A stretch of DNA of 64,000 nucleotides from Prillingera fragicola (GCA_002335605.1 BEDY01000006.1:496001-560000), one strand, 5' to 3'. Positions 33,539 to 45,745 are shown, numbered from the stretch's first letter. Numbers and translations: made by a program. The notes: generated by a model from the letters alone, not told the origin.

Positions 33539-36500
33539 CTAGCGCGGAGCCGAATGCGAGGCTTGTGCTGGAGGTTGAGTCTGTGCAGCGATCCCACGGG
33601 CGCGCGGGTCGCGCTGGTCGGGGGTGTGCTGCTTTTCTGGTGAGGCAGACGGCTGGTGAGGCCTTCCAGCCATGTGCTGGCCCGGGTGCCCGCCCTGCTG
33701 CATCATGTGCGGAGGAATTCGGTGCTGCTCATAGTACTGGGCGCCATGTGGGGCACGGCCGTCCGGCGACGTGTGAGGTGGGTAGCCGGGGTGCTGCTGG
33801 ACCGGGTATGCACGGGGGTCGGGATAACCAGGGTGGCCTGGGAATCCTTGGGGACGAGGCTGACCGTTGGCAGGAGGAGCACCCTGCTGAACGAGCTGGG
33901 GCGGGTACGAACGAGGGCTCGCGTGCGGCGCCTGCGGGTGGTGCTGGTGCTGGTGCTGGTGCTGCTGGGGATGTTGGGGATGCTGGGGATGTTGGGGATG
34001 ATGGGCATGTTGAGGGTGCTGCTGCCCATGTGGTGGGGGCAGGTGCTGCGGTTGACGTTGAGGGGAGCGCTGCTGAAGATGCTGAGGATGGCCCTGCGGG
34101 CTGGAATGCTGCCTGTATTGCGGGTGCTGCTGAGGGTGCTGGTGAGGTTGCTGGTGAGGTTGCTGAGAGTGCTGCTGAGAGTGCTGCTGAGGATGCTGCG
34201 GAGGATGCTGCTGAGGGTGCTGCTGACCCTGGCTGTACTGTTGACCGCCAGAGTGAGCACCGCGGGGGTCTGGACGGGCCTGTGCGACATGCTGAGGCGG
34301 CGGATGCCCGTTCGTCGCTGGCAAGCGCGCATAGTAGCCTTGCGGAGGTACCTGCTGGTGACCAGGAAGTGCAGCGTAGCCCTGGTGAGTCGGCGAGTAG
34401 CCGTACACACCATTGCCTGGAGGCGGAGCCTGTCCTGGGGCAGGCTGACGGGGGGCCTGGACCGGCCTTGCCACAGCTGGGCGAGCCGCTTGAGGGTGAG
34501 CCACATCCTGGGTGTGGCTGCCGTCCTCCAGTCGGCGGCGCTTGTTAGCAGCCTTATGTTCACAATCTTTGCACTGTGAGAGTTAGCACACCCCGCATGG
34601 CACAGGTTATTCAACTCACCCTGAAGTTGACCTTCTCCCAGTCGCGTATACCGCGACCAGCGGCAATGTCCTGGCGGTCGTGGCACTTGACGTGTTGCCA
34701 GCGGCCACAGTCGTCGCAGCACACCAGGTCGGCGTCGTCCTTCAAGTTCCAGCCATGCTGATGGCACACCTCGCACTTGAGCTCCCAAGACGCCTGGTTC
34801 GATGATGACGCGTCTCGCGAGTCCCTTGGGGTTGCCGAGGCATTCCGCGAAGTGACAGCAGGAGTGTTTGCGTTGGTGTGGCCATCCTCCTCGTCGCTGG
34901 ACGACGACTCGACAGCTTCACCATCGCGGCGGCGCTTTCTGCGCTCCCTCTTGCGCTCGGCCTTCTCCTTCGAACGGGCTTCGGCCTCGAGGCGGGCATG
35001 AGCAGCCGCCTCACGAGCAGCCATGCGCTCCTCGCGCTCCTTTAGCCTCTCCTCGCGGGCACGCTCGCGAGCGAGGAGTTCGGCCTCCTCGCGCTCCTTG
35101 CGAGTATCCTCAGCTCGCATCTTCTCCATGCGCTCCTCCATTTCATGCTGCGCCGCCTCGCGACGGGCAATCTCCTCGCGCTCCAACTCGCGGGTAGCGA
35201 TACGCGACGAACGCTTCCGGTTGTTGATAGCCTCCTGCTTTATACGTTCCTGCTCCTTGGCCTAATGGTCAGCGGAATACGGAATGGGCCACTCACCTCC
35301 AGAACCTCAATGACCTGAGGGCCGACGTCGTCAACGAGAAGCTTGTACAACGCCTTCTCGTCTGGGTCCTTGGACTTTGCCCACTGCTCGGGAAACTCGC
35401 GCCACTCCGTGAGGGTAACGCAGACCTGCAAGGTTAGACAGCCCCAGGATATCAAGTACTCACGGCTTCCCACTCGACAAACCCCTCTGGCAGCTCGGCA
35501 GCCTCCTTCACGGCCATCTTGACATCGTCCTCATCGTTACCAGCGTCACTGGCCTCTCCTTCGTCCACTTCCTCCTCAGCATCTCCATTAACCTCGACAT
35601 CTTCCGCCTTAACTTTCTCCTCGACGACGTCCTCGTCGGCCGCAACGGCCTCAGCGTGGGGCTCCTCCGGGGCCTCCGATAGGGGAGACTCGCCCTTGGG
35701 ATCCTCGTCCGCAACGCCAGCAGCCTGCAGCTCGGCATTGTGCTCCTCCTCATCCGTCAACTCGCTCAGGTCGCTCTCCGCATCCTCCCCGCGCGCAGAC
35801 TTCTTGGCCTTGCCGCCCTTTGCTGGCGAGAGCCACTCGTCCGGCACGCTCTGCCACTCGTCGTCGACGGCACGCAGGCGTCGGGATACACGAGTGCCAA
35901 GAGGCATGGGCGCGGGTGCCGCCTTGGAAGGGGTGTCCTGAGCGTTGCGAGCAGCGGCGCGAGTTGATCGGCTCGACTGGGGAGTGACCGTCGCGCTGCC
36001 AGCCCCGCGCTTGAGGGCTTGCACAGTGGGTGTAGCACCGCCGAAGAAGACCACCTGCGTGCGCCTTCGCGACCCCGAGACAGGCTCCTCCTTCTTGGGC
36101 TCTGGTGGTGGAGAGACAGGGACGACAGGCTCCTTCTTCTTGTGTGACTTTTTGGGAGGAGGTCGTGACCTGTTGAGTGCCTTCTGGGCCCGCTTCGCCT
36201 TGAGAGACGACTTTTTGGGAGCTCGTGGGGGAAGAGGACGCGCGCGCTGAACCCATAATCGGTTGTCTGTAAAGTTAGTGGCCTGCTGCTGCGGGGGTGA
36301 CATACCATCAAAGAGGAAGTAGGTGTTGCCCTGCTTGTCCCATCCGACTGGGTCAACACGCTTCGTTGTCAGCAAGGTCGAGCTGATGAATAGCTTACCC
36401 ATGAGGTTGCGTCCTCTTCTGTCTTGAGCAAGGACCTAAATCGAGCTGGTTCGGCGAGCTGCCATTCGCAGAGTTGCCAGATGATCTGAACTTTTTGGGA

Positions 36501-36993
36501 TAATCCCAGTGTGGCCCACTCCACGGGCTCCTCGAGCGTTCCCAACACATTGTTCTCCGGATCCCGCTTCAACCACTGCTTGCGCAAGTTCTCGAGCATG
36601 TTCTCGCGGCTGCAGGGTTGTACGTCAGCAACAATATCGAGACTCAGGCACGTTACTCACTTGATCTGGCGATTCCAGGTGAGGGCGTACAGCATCTTGA
36701 CGAGAAGGTCGGGCAACATCGCGTCTTCTGTGCCATCCAGGTCTTTCTCGAGGGCCTGCATTGATTTGAAAGAGACCGGAAACGAAGAAACGCGTGATTA
36801 GCACTCGATACGGTCACTAGAACGGCATGCTCACCTCGATGTCCCAGTCAATGAGGCCGAACGCGTCTGAGAAGGTCCAGATGAATTGGCTGATACCTGC
36901 CCATCGCCAATCCTGCCTCAACCTCTGGACAAGAGGGGATAGTGGTGGAGGCGGGGCTATCGTGACTGCCGGTGGCAGGGCTCTGCGCGGCAT
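33539..36993 (-). CDS. Chromatin protein with WHIM region, PHD finger and HPQ-rich tail
   Basis: Minus-strand exons 36993-36835, 36755-36661, 36609-36399, 36360-36306, 36266-35464, 35425-35297, 35261-34620 and 34573-33539 join in frame (1042 aa). Residues 1-160 look like DDT/WHIM modules of ISWI-associated factors (RLRQDWRWAGISQFIWTF, LLVKMLYALTWNRQI, WATLGLSQKVQIIWQLCEW, VDPVGWDKQGNTYFLFDDN). A long acidic and basic linker holds AT-hook-like and coiled-coil charge blocks (EREEIARREAAQHEMEERME). The PHD finger starts at about 647 (CEVC, CCDDCGRW, HVKCH, CKDC) with all zinc ligands visible. The last 340 residues are almost entirely H, P, Q and G. It probably reads histone tails and recruits a remodeller; the exact complex is inferred. 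It converges on the acyl-CoA synthetase gene. Confidence 0.85.
33930..34245 (-). repeat. Degenerate HPQ-coding triplet/9-12 bp repeats
   Basis: Within the last exon of the PHD protein, short units such as ctgctgggga and tgttggggat repeat, coding HPQQ/HPQH on the minus strand. The array is imperfect, so it looks old rather than a recent expansion. Confidence 0.7.
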
Positions 36994-38352
36994 GATGACG
37001 TTTGGCCCCTAGAGATTTGTTGACAACAGTTGGCGGGGTCGCGAGGTGGTGGGAGGAGAGTAACCGGTGGAGAGGAAATGATGGCGGGTGAATGGGAAAC
37101 GGTCGCGAGGAAATGGTCAGCAAGGCCGTCCAAAGTGGAGGTGATGGTCGTATGTGTCGGACAAGCCTCAAGTCTCGACACTCACCTATGGCGGCGCGTT
37201 CCACGGACTTGGTCGTGCTTGTCAGGGATTGAAGCAGACGAGTGGTGAGAGAAGGGGGTTTGCAGCCAAGTTTTCTGGCTGCCCTTGCAATGTTTCCGGG
37301 GAAACGTACGTGCTTGCTGCTGGTGTGCAGTTGTGGAGCTGGTTGAATGCTATGGGATGGTGGATGGGATTGTGTGACTGGAGACACGAGGGGAGGGGGT
37401 GGAAGCGGATTTGGGTACAGAGCGAAGGGACACCACACAACCACCACCCCACCGTAGGCTGGCTGCCAAACAATGCCACATGGCTATCATCCTGAAAGCA
37501 TGAAAGTGGTCAATATCCTGTCAATGCAACGCACGGTACAGCGCATGCACGGCTATGTAGGTAGACAAGTAACGAAGGGACGGGGACCCTCGGTGTGACC
37601 CAGACGAGATCAAACATGCATGCATTTCACAGTCTGAGCCACACATTAGCCGTCCATACACTTTTTGCGCCCAGCAGCTCAGCTCAGCGTCCATTCTTGG
37701 TTTAGTCAACATGCCAGAGCTCCCCCTGGCAGCCAAGATTACAAGGAGAGAGAGGAGGCTCCAACATGTGCGGTACTGCTTTCCTACTGAAAGGAAATCA
37801 TAGTCGCTGCTCATCAGTCAATCCGTCAAGAGCATAGAGAGACTGGAGCGCGTCCAAGCTCGCTAGCAGTGAAGCTCCCCCACTGGGCCAGCCATCTTCG
37901 ACAATGTGTACTCATGCAACGCAAGCGATCCCGCGCTGACGAGTTATATACAATCATGGACTTGCAGAACCAGGCGGACTCATCATCAATACCAGGGATT
38001 GAGTGGCAGCATGCGGTTCCTGGCAGAGATAGGTGCTATCTAGTGATGAACAGGTGCACAATGGATCCGGCTCCACAACCGACCAAGTTTCTCCCCAATT
38101 TGGTCTCCCATTCCTGCTGCTCTACACCGACTGCTTTGCAATGAACGCACACTCCAACATGCATAGAAACTCGTCCTAGACGCTGTCGTCAGCTCGCGGA
38201 ATTTCGGGATTAACTCTAGTGGCATCTCTGACCTTGCCTCCACTTGTTGGTCAACTCCTCAATACACCTAATCCGTCGCGTCCCAACGACCCAAAGACTC
38301 TTTCGCCCAACATCTCTCCCGCACCACCTAGACACCTAGCACGCAAACCAAC
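36994..38352. other. Divergent intergenic region PHD protein / SUMO
   Basis: 1.36 kb with no supported gene. The left 250 bp are AG/GT-rich on the plus strand and serve the PHD gene; the right 150 bp form a C-rich leader (cgcacc, caccta) for SUMO. Open frames in between lack domain content. Confidence 0.5.
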
Positions 38353-38855
38353 ATGTCTGACGCTGGATCTCCTTCCGCCAACAACGATGTCAAGCCCAAG
38401 GCTGATGGTGCGCTACATCTACTCGACTTCCTTGTCATCATTCTGACGCGCATACACAGACAACGCTCTGAACATCAAGCTCCGTGCTACTGACGGCTCG
38501 GAGGTCTTCTTCAAGATTAAGAAGACCACCAAGCTCAACAAGCTGAAAGTGGGTTTCCCCAGCCGCCCAAAAGGCAGGCACGCTGACCCAATGTGCAGAC
38601 CGCCTACGCCGACCGAGTTGGCCAGGACCCGGCTGCTATCCGGTGAGTGATGACTGATGCGTATACTTGATGAATCAGCTAATGTGGTAGTCTCATTTTC
38701 GACGGACAGCGTGTCCTTGACAACACCACTGCTGAGGACCTCGAGATGGAGGACGGTGATGTTATCGAAGTTCTGCTGGAGCGTGAGTTTCAATGGCGCC
38801 CTTGCTGACATGGGTTTCGCTGACGATTTGCCCAGAGGTTGGTGGATCCCAGTAG
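38353..38855 (+). CDS. SMT3: SUMO (Smt3)
   Basis: Exons 38353-38407, 38460-38548, 38599-38642, 38691-38782 and 38836-38855 give 99 aa. The flexible N-terminus (SPSANNDVKPKAD) precedes the ubiquitin fold: NIKLRATDGSEVFFKIKK, LIFDGQRVLDNTTAEDLEME and DGDVIEVLLEQVGG. The C-terminus is GG followed by SQ, so a Ulp-type protease must remove only two residues to expose the diglycine for conjugation. Length is typical. All four introns are about 48-53 nt and keep frame. Confidence 0.95.
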
Positions 38856-39160
38856 GGGCCTCGTTTCAGCTTCTTAATTCACTGTACATTGCGCGCCGGT
38901 GTTTGAGTAGGCAAGCTGGCACCCGGCATTGCAGTGCCAGAACTGATACGGGCTGGTCGCGCTGCTTTCCTTATGTATTGTACATCATTCGACTGGAACG
39001 ACGCGAACGCTGAGCAGAGCGGCTGTCGTGCAAAGGATACATGTTATGCTCGGCTACACTACTCTTCCTTTGGCTCGCACCACATTGGGCGCTCGCCATT
39101 GCTCTCGCATGTCCACCTGAAGCTGTTCGGGAACTGGTCACATCAGCAACAGACCGCGGA
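38856..39160. other. Convergent 3' region
   Basis: 305 bp between the SUMO stop and the stop of the minus-strand glycosyltransferase-like gene. No coding signal; it should hold both 3' UTRs. Confidence 0.5.
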
Positions 39161-40811
39161 TCAAATACCGCTGCAACTAACCAGGTATCCGCGCGCGCCC
39201 TTCTTGTACCGGTCGACAATGTCAAGCACGGAATCGGCCTTGACGGCGCCCACAAACTCTTGGCGTGCAAAGATGAACGCGCGAACGAGCATCCGCTTGA
39301 ACTCTTTATCGGACAATTTGCTCACAAACTCCTCTATCTGGGCCGAGGGAACCCCGCGATCGCTCGTCTTCTTTAGCGGGATGATCAGGTGCTGAATGTC
39401 GCCGTGCTTTACATCGGGTGGGACGGTGGCCACGAGGCAGCCCGAGAGCATGGCCTGTGCCATGTTAATGTCGAGCACGCCGTCCTTCCAGTTTTCAAAC
39501 TTTTCGTTAGCTAGCTCCTATGCTGGCCACGTACAATACAAATGCCAGCACGTTGCATGGAGCTGCCAGTGTTGCGCTCATAGTTGACGTAGTATCCACG
39601 GAGGTTTGACGAGGGGTCAAAGGGGTTGCCGTCGGCACGGAGTGAGCGCCTGCTGGGCTCCGGGGCACCCTCTGGCGACGTCAGCGACGACACACCATAC
39701 CACACTCACGACTGTGGATGGAATAGTGCAGCTTGCCCCTTGTAGGCAACCTGGGCCACTGGCGTTCATCTGTCGCGGGGTGAGGAAAGTAGGTCACGGC
39801 ACGGTGGTTGACGTGTGACTTCTCGGGCCAGTAGACTTTTGGGCTGCCTTGTCAGTTTGACCCTCACGCCGCAGTGTAAGGTGGACATACTCGGTCTGTC
39901 TGTCAGCATGCATCACATAGCAGCGCACTCACTCCAGGGTTGACCTGTGCCAAGAGGCCCATCTGCCAGTCTGGGCCAAAAGTCTCGGCAAGCGACTCGT
40001 ACGAGACTCCCTGGGCGAGAAGCTGGTGAGGCTCGGGGAGGAGCGTAATCTGAAGTCAGCAGAGTCAACACCACCACATACATTTGACCTGGGCACAATC
40101 TTGGGGACGGTGCGCGAGTGGGAGCCGAGTTCACTGCCTTGTCAGCTTTCATCTTGCCATCTACCTACTTGATGAAGATTGAGCCCGGGCAGGCGTTACC
40201 GATACCTCCCTCGTCTGTACCGTCAGCACGGCACAGTGCAGCGTCTCACCTTCTCCAATGCGCCAGACAATCTTGCTGCAGCCCACAGTGTCAAGGTTGC
40301 GCGCAGTGTCCAACTGGTCGTTCCAGTCAGGGGAGAACGGCGCAACGCTCTTGACAACCGTGTTCGGACGGGCAACGAGAGCGTCATACAGCTGGATAGC
40401 TGCTGGAAGAGACGGCGAGTCGGCTAGACGTGAGTGAAAGCTGTGAGATCAAGACGCACGTTTCATGTCTGCGTAGAGTTAGCGCGCGCAACAGCAGCTC
40501 GCCGGCCAACACACCAACGAAGAGGAGGACCTCGACCGACTCGGCGTTAATGGGCCGGACGGGGTCGTAGGGCGAGTACGATTCCCAGCCACCGTACCAT
40601 GACGGGAAGCCATGTTTGTGCGCTGTGAGGAGTCAGCAGGGGACTGAGCAGTTTGCGCATCCTTTGCCTACGTACGGTCCAGTTCACGGAGGTAGTTGGG
40701 TACCTCGGGCCGGTTGAAGACCTTGTAAAGCCACGCAATGAGAAGCACGTTGGTGCTGACGATCAGGATGAGGGGCAGGACGGTGAGCCGCGGTAGCGAC
40801 GTCAGCATCAT
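39161..40811 (-). CDS. Glycosyltransferase-like type II membrane protein, 11 exons
   Basis: Minus-strand exons 40811-40676, 40622-40515, 40468-40460, 40423-40250, 40214-40169, 40133-40082, 40049-39933, 39895-39891, 39843-39710, 39671-39535 and 39499-39161 close in frame at 418 aa. The N-terminus has a signal-anchor (LPLILIVSTNVLLIAWLY), so the catalytic part faces the Golgi or ER lumen. The rest is a soluble domain: HGFPSWYGGWESYSPYDPV, LFVDMKPDSPS, VGCSKIVWRIGEDEGGIGN, KVYWPEKSHVNH, GYYVNYERNTGSSMQRAG, KFENWKDGVLDINMAQAML. These resemble a basidiomycete family of glycosyltransferase-like proteins that I cannot tie to a CAZy family. Substrate and role are unknown. Exons of 9 nt and 5 nt are unusual. 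Confidence 0.72.
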
Positions 40812-41149
40812 GGTGGGATGACAGAGTGTAGGAGACACAAAGGCGCTCAACACACTCTCGGACTCATCGGACGCCGGACTGCCAGTGGACAGCAACTCCG
40901 CAGTCATCCCTGGGCACATGGTTTGGTGCCCCGCACCCACTATCAGCTATCCAAGAGACCAGCCTTGATCAACTGCTTGCACTCAAGAGCTCGACTTCCG
41001 CGCTGTCAACAGTATGCATGATTTGTGTATTCTTTGAAGGGGCTACGACTTGCGATGCTCCAGTATCTGTACAACAACAAAGTGACTCCAACGTCACTCT
41101 GGACTGGAAATGGTGCAAGGGAGGGCGATGAGGGTGAATGAAATGTTGA
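40812..41149. other. Intergenic between two minus-strand genes
   Basis: 338 bp containing the promoter of the glycosyltransferase-like gene and the 3' end of the MYND-like gene. No other feature is visible. Confidence 0.5.
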
Positions 41150-43394
41150 CTAGTGAACCTTGGGGACAGACGGGGTGTTGGCCGGGTCGTAGAGAACTCC
41201 ACGGGGGCGAACAGGAGTGAGATTTTTAGGCGAGAGAGGAGAACCAGGAACTTGGAGGAGACGACGCGACTCCCACGCGCCACAGATATGGCGTTTTCCG
41301 TTGCCAGCACCAGTCTCGTCCACACGACATTTTCGTGAGCAGAATGTCAGGCCGCATTTGCGACAGTTGGGGAAATTGACGCCGTCAGCGCCGCACACGC
41401 TACACGTAACGTGCTTGGTGAGAGCACTCTTCAGCTCTAGCGCAGCAAGCTCAGGGTCAATGGCGGCCACCTGCTGAGTTGGCTCGAAAGGTAGGCGTCG
41501 TGGCGCGGGTGGCGGTGGCATTTGCGCCGCACCAAGTTGCGGCGATGATGCAAACGAGCGGAGCTGGGGGCGCGAATGATCCTTCGTGTCGACACCAGGA
41601 TCCTCGTTAGGGCGAAGATCAGGCGAATGGATCGTCGACAGCGTCTGGCGTGGCGTGGCGAGAGACCATCCGGCAAGCTGTGGCCACCTCGGACCGGTTG
41701 ATGAATGGGCAGTTCGGGCCTGATGCAACATGCGCTGCTGACGCTGCACATTGCGCAGAGTGTTGCAAGCATTGGCCCCGGCGGGGGCTGCCACAGTCAT
41801 GCGTTCGGCGACGGGGGTGTCACAGGACAGGGATGCCAGAGACGCGGACGACTTGACAGGAGTCATCAGGCGGGCAGAACCCGCCGTGCTCTCAGCGAAT
41901 GAGATGACAGATGCTGCGTAAGACGCTTTGCGAGAGTGCGAGGGCTTGCTTTCTGCCTTGGCAATAAGAGGGAATGGATACCTGTCCAGCTCGTCGGGGC
42001 TGAGCGGAGTGCCTCCAGTGGTCTTGAGAATTACGGTCAAGCGACGGTACGCCTGCCGAATAAGATCGTCGGGCGTCTCAAGCCCACTTGGGCCCTGCTT
42101 GATGATGGCTTTGAACGAAGCCTCGGCAATGTCGGGTGATGAAGTCAAACCGCGAATGTAGTAGGCAATGATCAGTACACCCTGGCGCCTCATGTTGGTG
42201 TCGTTGCCGAGGTGCTGGGTATTTGACCAGAGGAGACCCAGTTCGAGAAGCTTGCTGGCGACAGCCGAACCGAGATACCAGACGTTGCGGCGCTTCTCGC
42301 TGTCACCCTGGGGTCGCAGAACGGTGGGAAGTTGCGAGGGCGCGATCGGCGGAAGCGCGACGGGGTCGTGCTTCTGAATGTGCCCGTGGCGGTAGAGATG
42401 GAGCAGAGGGGTAACAAGATCATACTGCTGTCAGCTCTGATCAACGTGCGGTGCTTACCAGGAGCTTGATGCGCTTTCTCAGATCCATGTCGGTGCCTTC
42501 CTCGTCTGGCGTGTGAAGGAAAAACGAATCGGCACCAGACGATGATGCCGAGGTGAGCTGTGCTGGAGGGGGAGCAGGTGTCGTCTGAGCCCGTCCCTTG
42601 CCCTTTGAATCAAAGACGAGGTAGTCTCCATCATCATGGGACGAGGGTGGCGAAGGGAGATGAGTCTTGTTCGTTCGCGCAGCTCGCAATTCGCTGTCAA
42701 TGATCCACCCAATACCGAGAATAAGCCATCCGCCGGCCTTGCCCATGCCCTCGACGTCACGGTGGGCACGCTTGCCGTCGGTGGGAAGACCCCAGCCGGA
42801 TGAGGTCAGGCGAGGAAGTGGGGGCTTCTCCACGACGGGGGAAGAGCTAGCGCCAAAAATGGATGCAAACCATGATACCGGAGGGGATGTGGGCTGTTCG
42901 GAAGGGCCCACGTCAAGCGAGGGCTTGCGGCTGGCGTTGGGCGACTCATCGGTCTGATAGAGGCCGGAACCGCGCGCCAACAGATTTCCAAGAGCTAGAC
43001 AGGCAGCTGAAGAGCAATGTGGAGGAAGTGCGGCTGCCGCATAGTACTTGCTGGCAAGGGCAGGTTGATGGGCAATCAACGCGGTCTAACATTAGCAAAC
43101 GTGCGCGTATGTTGGGCGGCTCACCTGGGCATCCCACATCAGAGACTCCTCGTCCACGTCGCTGCTGCAATCGGCATCGTCGTCGGCAGCGTGCGGGTCA
43201 TCATCATCGTCATCTTCCTCGCCGACGATGTCGCTCCCACTATCGCTGTCGGCCTTATCTGCCGCTGCCGCAATGCCAGCCCAGCGCGCTAACTTGGCGA
43301 AGGACCGGTTATGACGAAGTGACCTGGGTAGTGGGAGGAGGCTTGGCGGTGAGAGCGAGATTGGACCGCGTGTAGGTATCTCAGAGGTGCTCAT
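41150..43394 (-). CDS. Uncharacterised protein with C-terminal MYND-like zinc finger
   Basis: Minus-strand exons 43394-43125, 43085-42459 and 42427-41150 join in frame (724 aa; an acceptor three bases further in would drop one Gln). The N-terminal third is Ser/Pro-rich with an acidic run of seven D/E residues (EEDDDDDD). A middle helical region contains YDLVTPLLHLYRHGHIQKHD, RRNVWYLGSAVASKLLELG, MRRQGVLIIAYYIRGLTSS and a TPR/armadillo-like periodicity, then a long disordered stretch with Ser/Pro. The C-terminal residues about 641-681 carry CSVC-x(10)-CRKC-x(4)-CSRKC-x(11)-HIC, a MYND-like ligand spacing (C2-C2-C2-HC). I recognise no full-length family. A regulatory or adaptor role is possible. 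Confidence 0.75.
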
Positions 43395-45060
43395 TCGCAA
43401 GAGTGTGGGTGGGTTATATGCAGAGTGTTTAGAGAGGGAAAAGAATTGCAGCACTCAAGCTCCTGGTGGAGGGAATGAGGACTGAGCGGGTGGCGTGATC
43501 GCCGGTCGCGGTCCGGGAACAACTCAATGGGTTTCAACGGCGTATGATGCAAAGACCGCACTATGCACGGCCAGTGTGTGTGTATAAGTGGAGCAGACGA
43601 GCAGAGTTGGGACGTGAAAGAGCAAACGAAGGTTGTTCAAGACTGAGGGGGCGGTATGTGACAATATATGCGGGTGGAGTCGTGAAAGTGACCAAGTGGT
43701 CGCCCGCCTGGTAGTTCCCTGCGCCAAGCACACATCAGTTGCATAAATCGGGCGACCAACCTGCGCTCAAAATGCCATGGCCGTTGATAGCGCCAGCAAG
43801 CTTGCAGGGAAAAGACGGCCAAGGGAAGATCCTGAGCACCTAAGCGCCTGAGCGGCACAAGACCGGTCCCCTGACCGTGTACCTCTGGCCACCCCTGGGA
43901 GCCAGACTCGAGCCTTCCACCTACCGCCTGTCACCCAAGCCGTACACTCCTCGTCCTCCTCCTCCTCGTCGCTTGGGTGCAGGACCTGGACCGTCTTCTT
44001 CTCTCGGTCTACAGCGTGTTCCCTGTCAGGGCTCCAAATCTTGCTCTCGGTATTATCAACAGGTCCGAAATATCAAATGGCATCCAATAAAACTGCTGAA
44101 CCGTCTCGTGTGCTACCCTTCACAATCAATGCATCCCCCGTCGGAATACACATCCAGGCATGTAGCTAAGAAACGTGTTCCGTCCTCGTACAAATCGCCT
44201 ATCACATCATGGCATGCTCCGGATTCCCTCCGGAACGATCCTCCATCCAAAGGGTTTTGCATGCAGGTGTTCACCACAGGGTGCTATTGAGATCTGAATA
44301 ACAGCCACTAAAACAGAGGTCGCTAGTTTAGAACCGCGTTTCAACAGCAACAGGCTGGTCGGCCGAGGAGGTGAACGGAAACCGCGTGGTGCATTCCGCG
44401 CGGGCGCGCTGGCCGCTGCGTTGCTCGGCGACCCTGCGCGGCGGCGGTATGCGACGCTGTCCACAGCTTGTGCCTCGACCTCAACGGACGGAGCCTTGGG
44501 TCGTGCAGCCACTTTACACTGTTGCGAATTGGCGACGTACTGCGTTCTCCGTGGACCTTGGTGACTTGCTAGGCTAACCGCTACCAGATTTGCATTGTGT
44601 CAGCTCAGCGGTCACGCGCCATTAGCGCATTCCAGCAAAGCGTCATTCCAAGTGGTGTGATTGTTTCTCAGCGACCTTGAACGAAGCATAACGGCAGCGG
44701 TGATCGCCGCCAAGCGTGAAGGTTGGGAGGTATGTAAGTGTGGCCGTTGGCCGGTGGCCGGTGGCGGCTAGTTGTGTCAAAGAGCATATCAGAAGCATGC
44801 CATCTGGCCATCTGGCTGGCCAGTTGGCAAGAGGGTGCAATTCCTCTTCATGAAAGGGCCATGGCCCCATGGTACCATGGTATCAGTAGATGTAGAACAG
44901 TACCAAAGTCAGGTAGCCAGCCACATTCAGTGTTCGGTACTGAGCCCCACACAACGTCACTCCCCACCACAGCATGTGCACATGTGCAGCAGCGCAGAAG
45001 CTGTCGGCAGCTGTCGCTCCACACAACGATACACCAGCCCCAACCAGGGGCCACAACAGA

Positions 45061-45273
45061 CCACGGGACTGTTCGGCACGTTCCAACGCTGACTTCGGCG
45101 CTAACTTTGATCTTTTGACCACAACGCCGAAGCAGTGTGCGGGGCGTCTGTTACTCCACATATGATCCACGGGACTGCTCGACATGTTCCAACGCTGACC
45201 TCGGCGCTAATGTTGATCGTTTGACCACAACGCCGATGCCGTGTGCGGGGCGTCTTGTTACTCCACATATGAT
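45061..45273 (+). repeat. 106-bp tandem duplication upstream of enolase
   Basis: Copy 1 (45061-45166) begins ccacgggactg and ends tccacatatgat; copy 2 starts at 45167 with the same words and matches at most positions (shared: ttccaacgctgac, tcggcgctaa, tttgaccacaacgccga, gtgtgcggggcgtct). Differences are single bases plus one short insertion. A partial third start (ccatcgg) follows. No coding signal; probable regulatory or recombination-derived duplication 0.6-0.8 kb upstream of enolase. Confidence 0.85.
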
Positions 45274-45745
45274 CCATCGGCCATTACTCCCCCCCGCACA
45301 TGTCGGTCATGAATTTTCATTAGCTACACAGGCGCTGCCAATATCGTTCGCCTTCAGGTCGTTATCTCCGTGTAAACATTTGGGGGCAATTGGGGACGCG
45401 TGGCTGACAAAAAAGACTCGACAGCTGCGAGTCGGCCAAGATAGAAAAGTGAGTCGCGAACGTCCATCCCCGCCGGCACAGCGGCTGCAAGCCACATGCA
45501 CAACCTGAAAAGCTCTTGCTCTGGCCAATGGCATTGCCATTCCCGACGCGCCCGGGGAAACCCTAGCACGTTGACGAATAAAAAGATTCAGTTGCCCCCA
45601 ACAGCCGATAGAGGACCGGGGACCCCAGGCGGCAATGGCTAAAGGTGGCACAAATAAGGAAATTTGACCTCAGCGGACATCCGTTGGGGGCTCGGGGGGG
45701 TGCGGGGGTCTGTTGGGAACGAGTGCGTAACGCGTGGAACTGTCA

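Noticed and set aside
33523..34548. 341-codon plus-strand ORF over the HPQ tail
   Set aside because: Antisense shadow of the repetitive exon; it contains the same low complexity in another frame.
44820..44890. Palindromic ccatgg/ggtacc motifs as a regulatory site
   Set aside because: Short, low-complexity palindromes without a repeat of the arrangement elsewhere near the enolase promoter.
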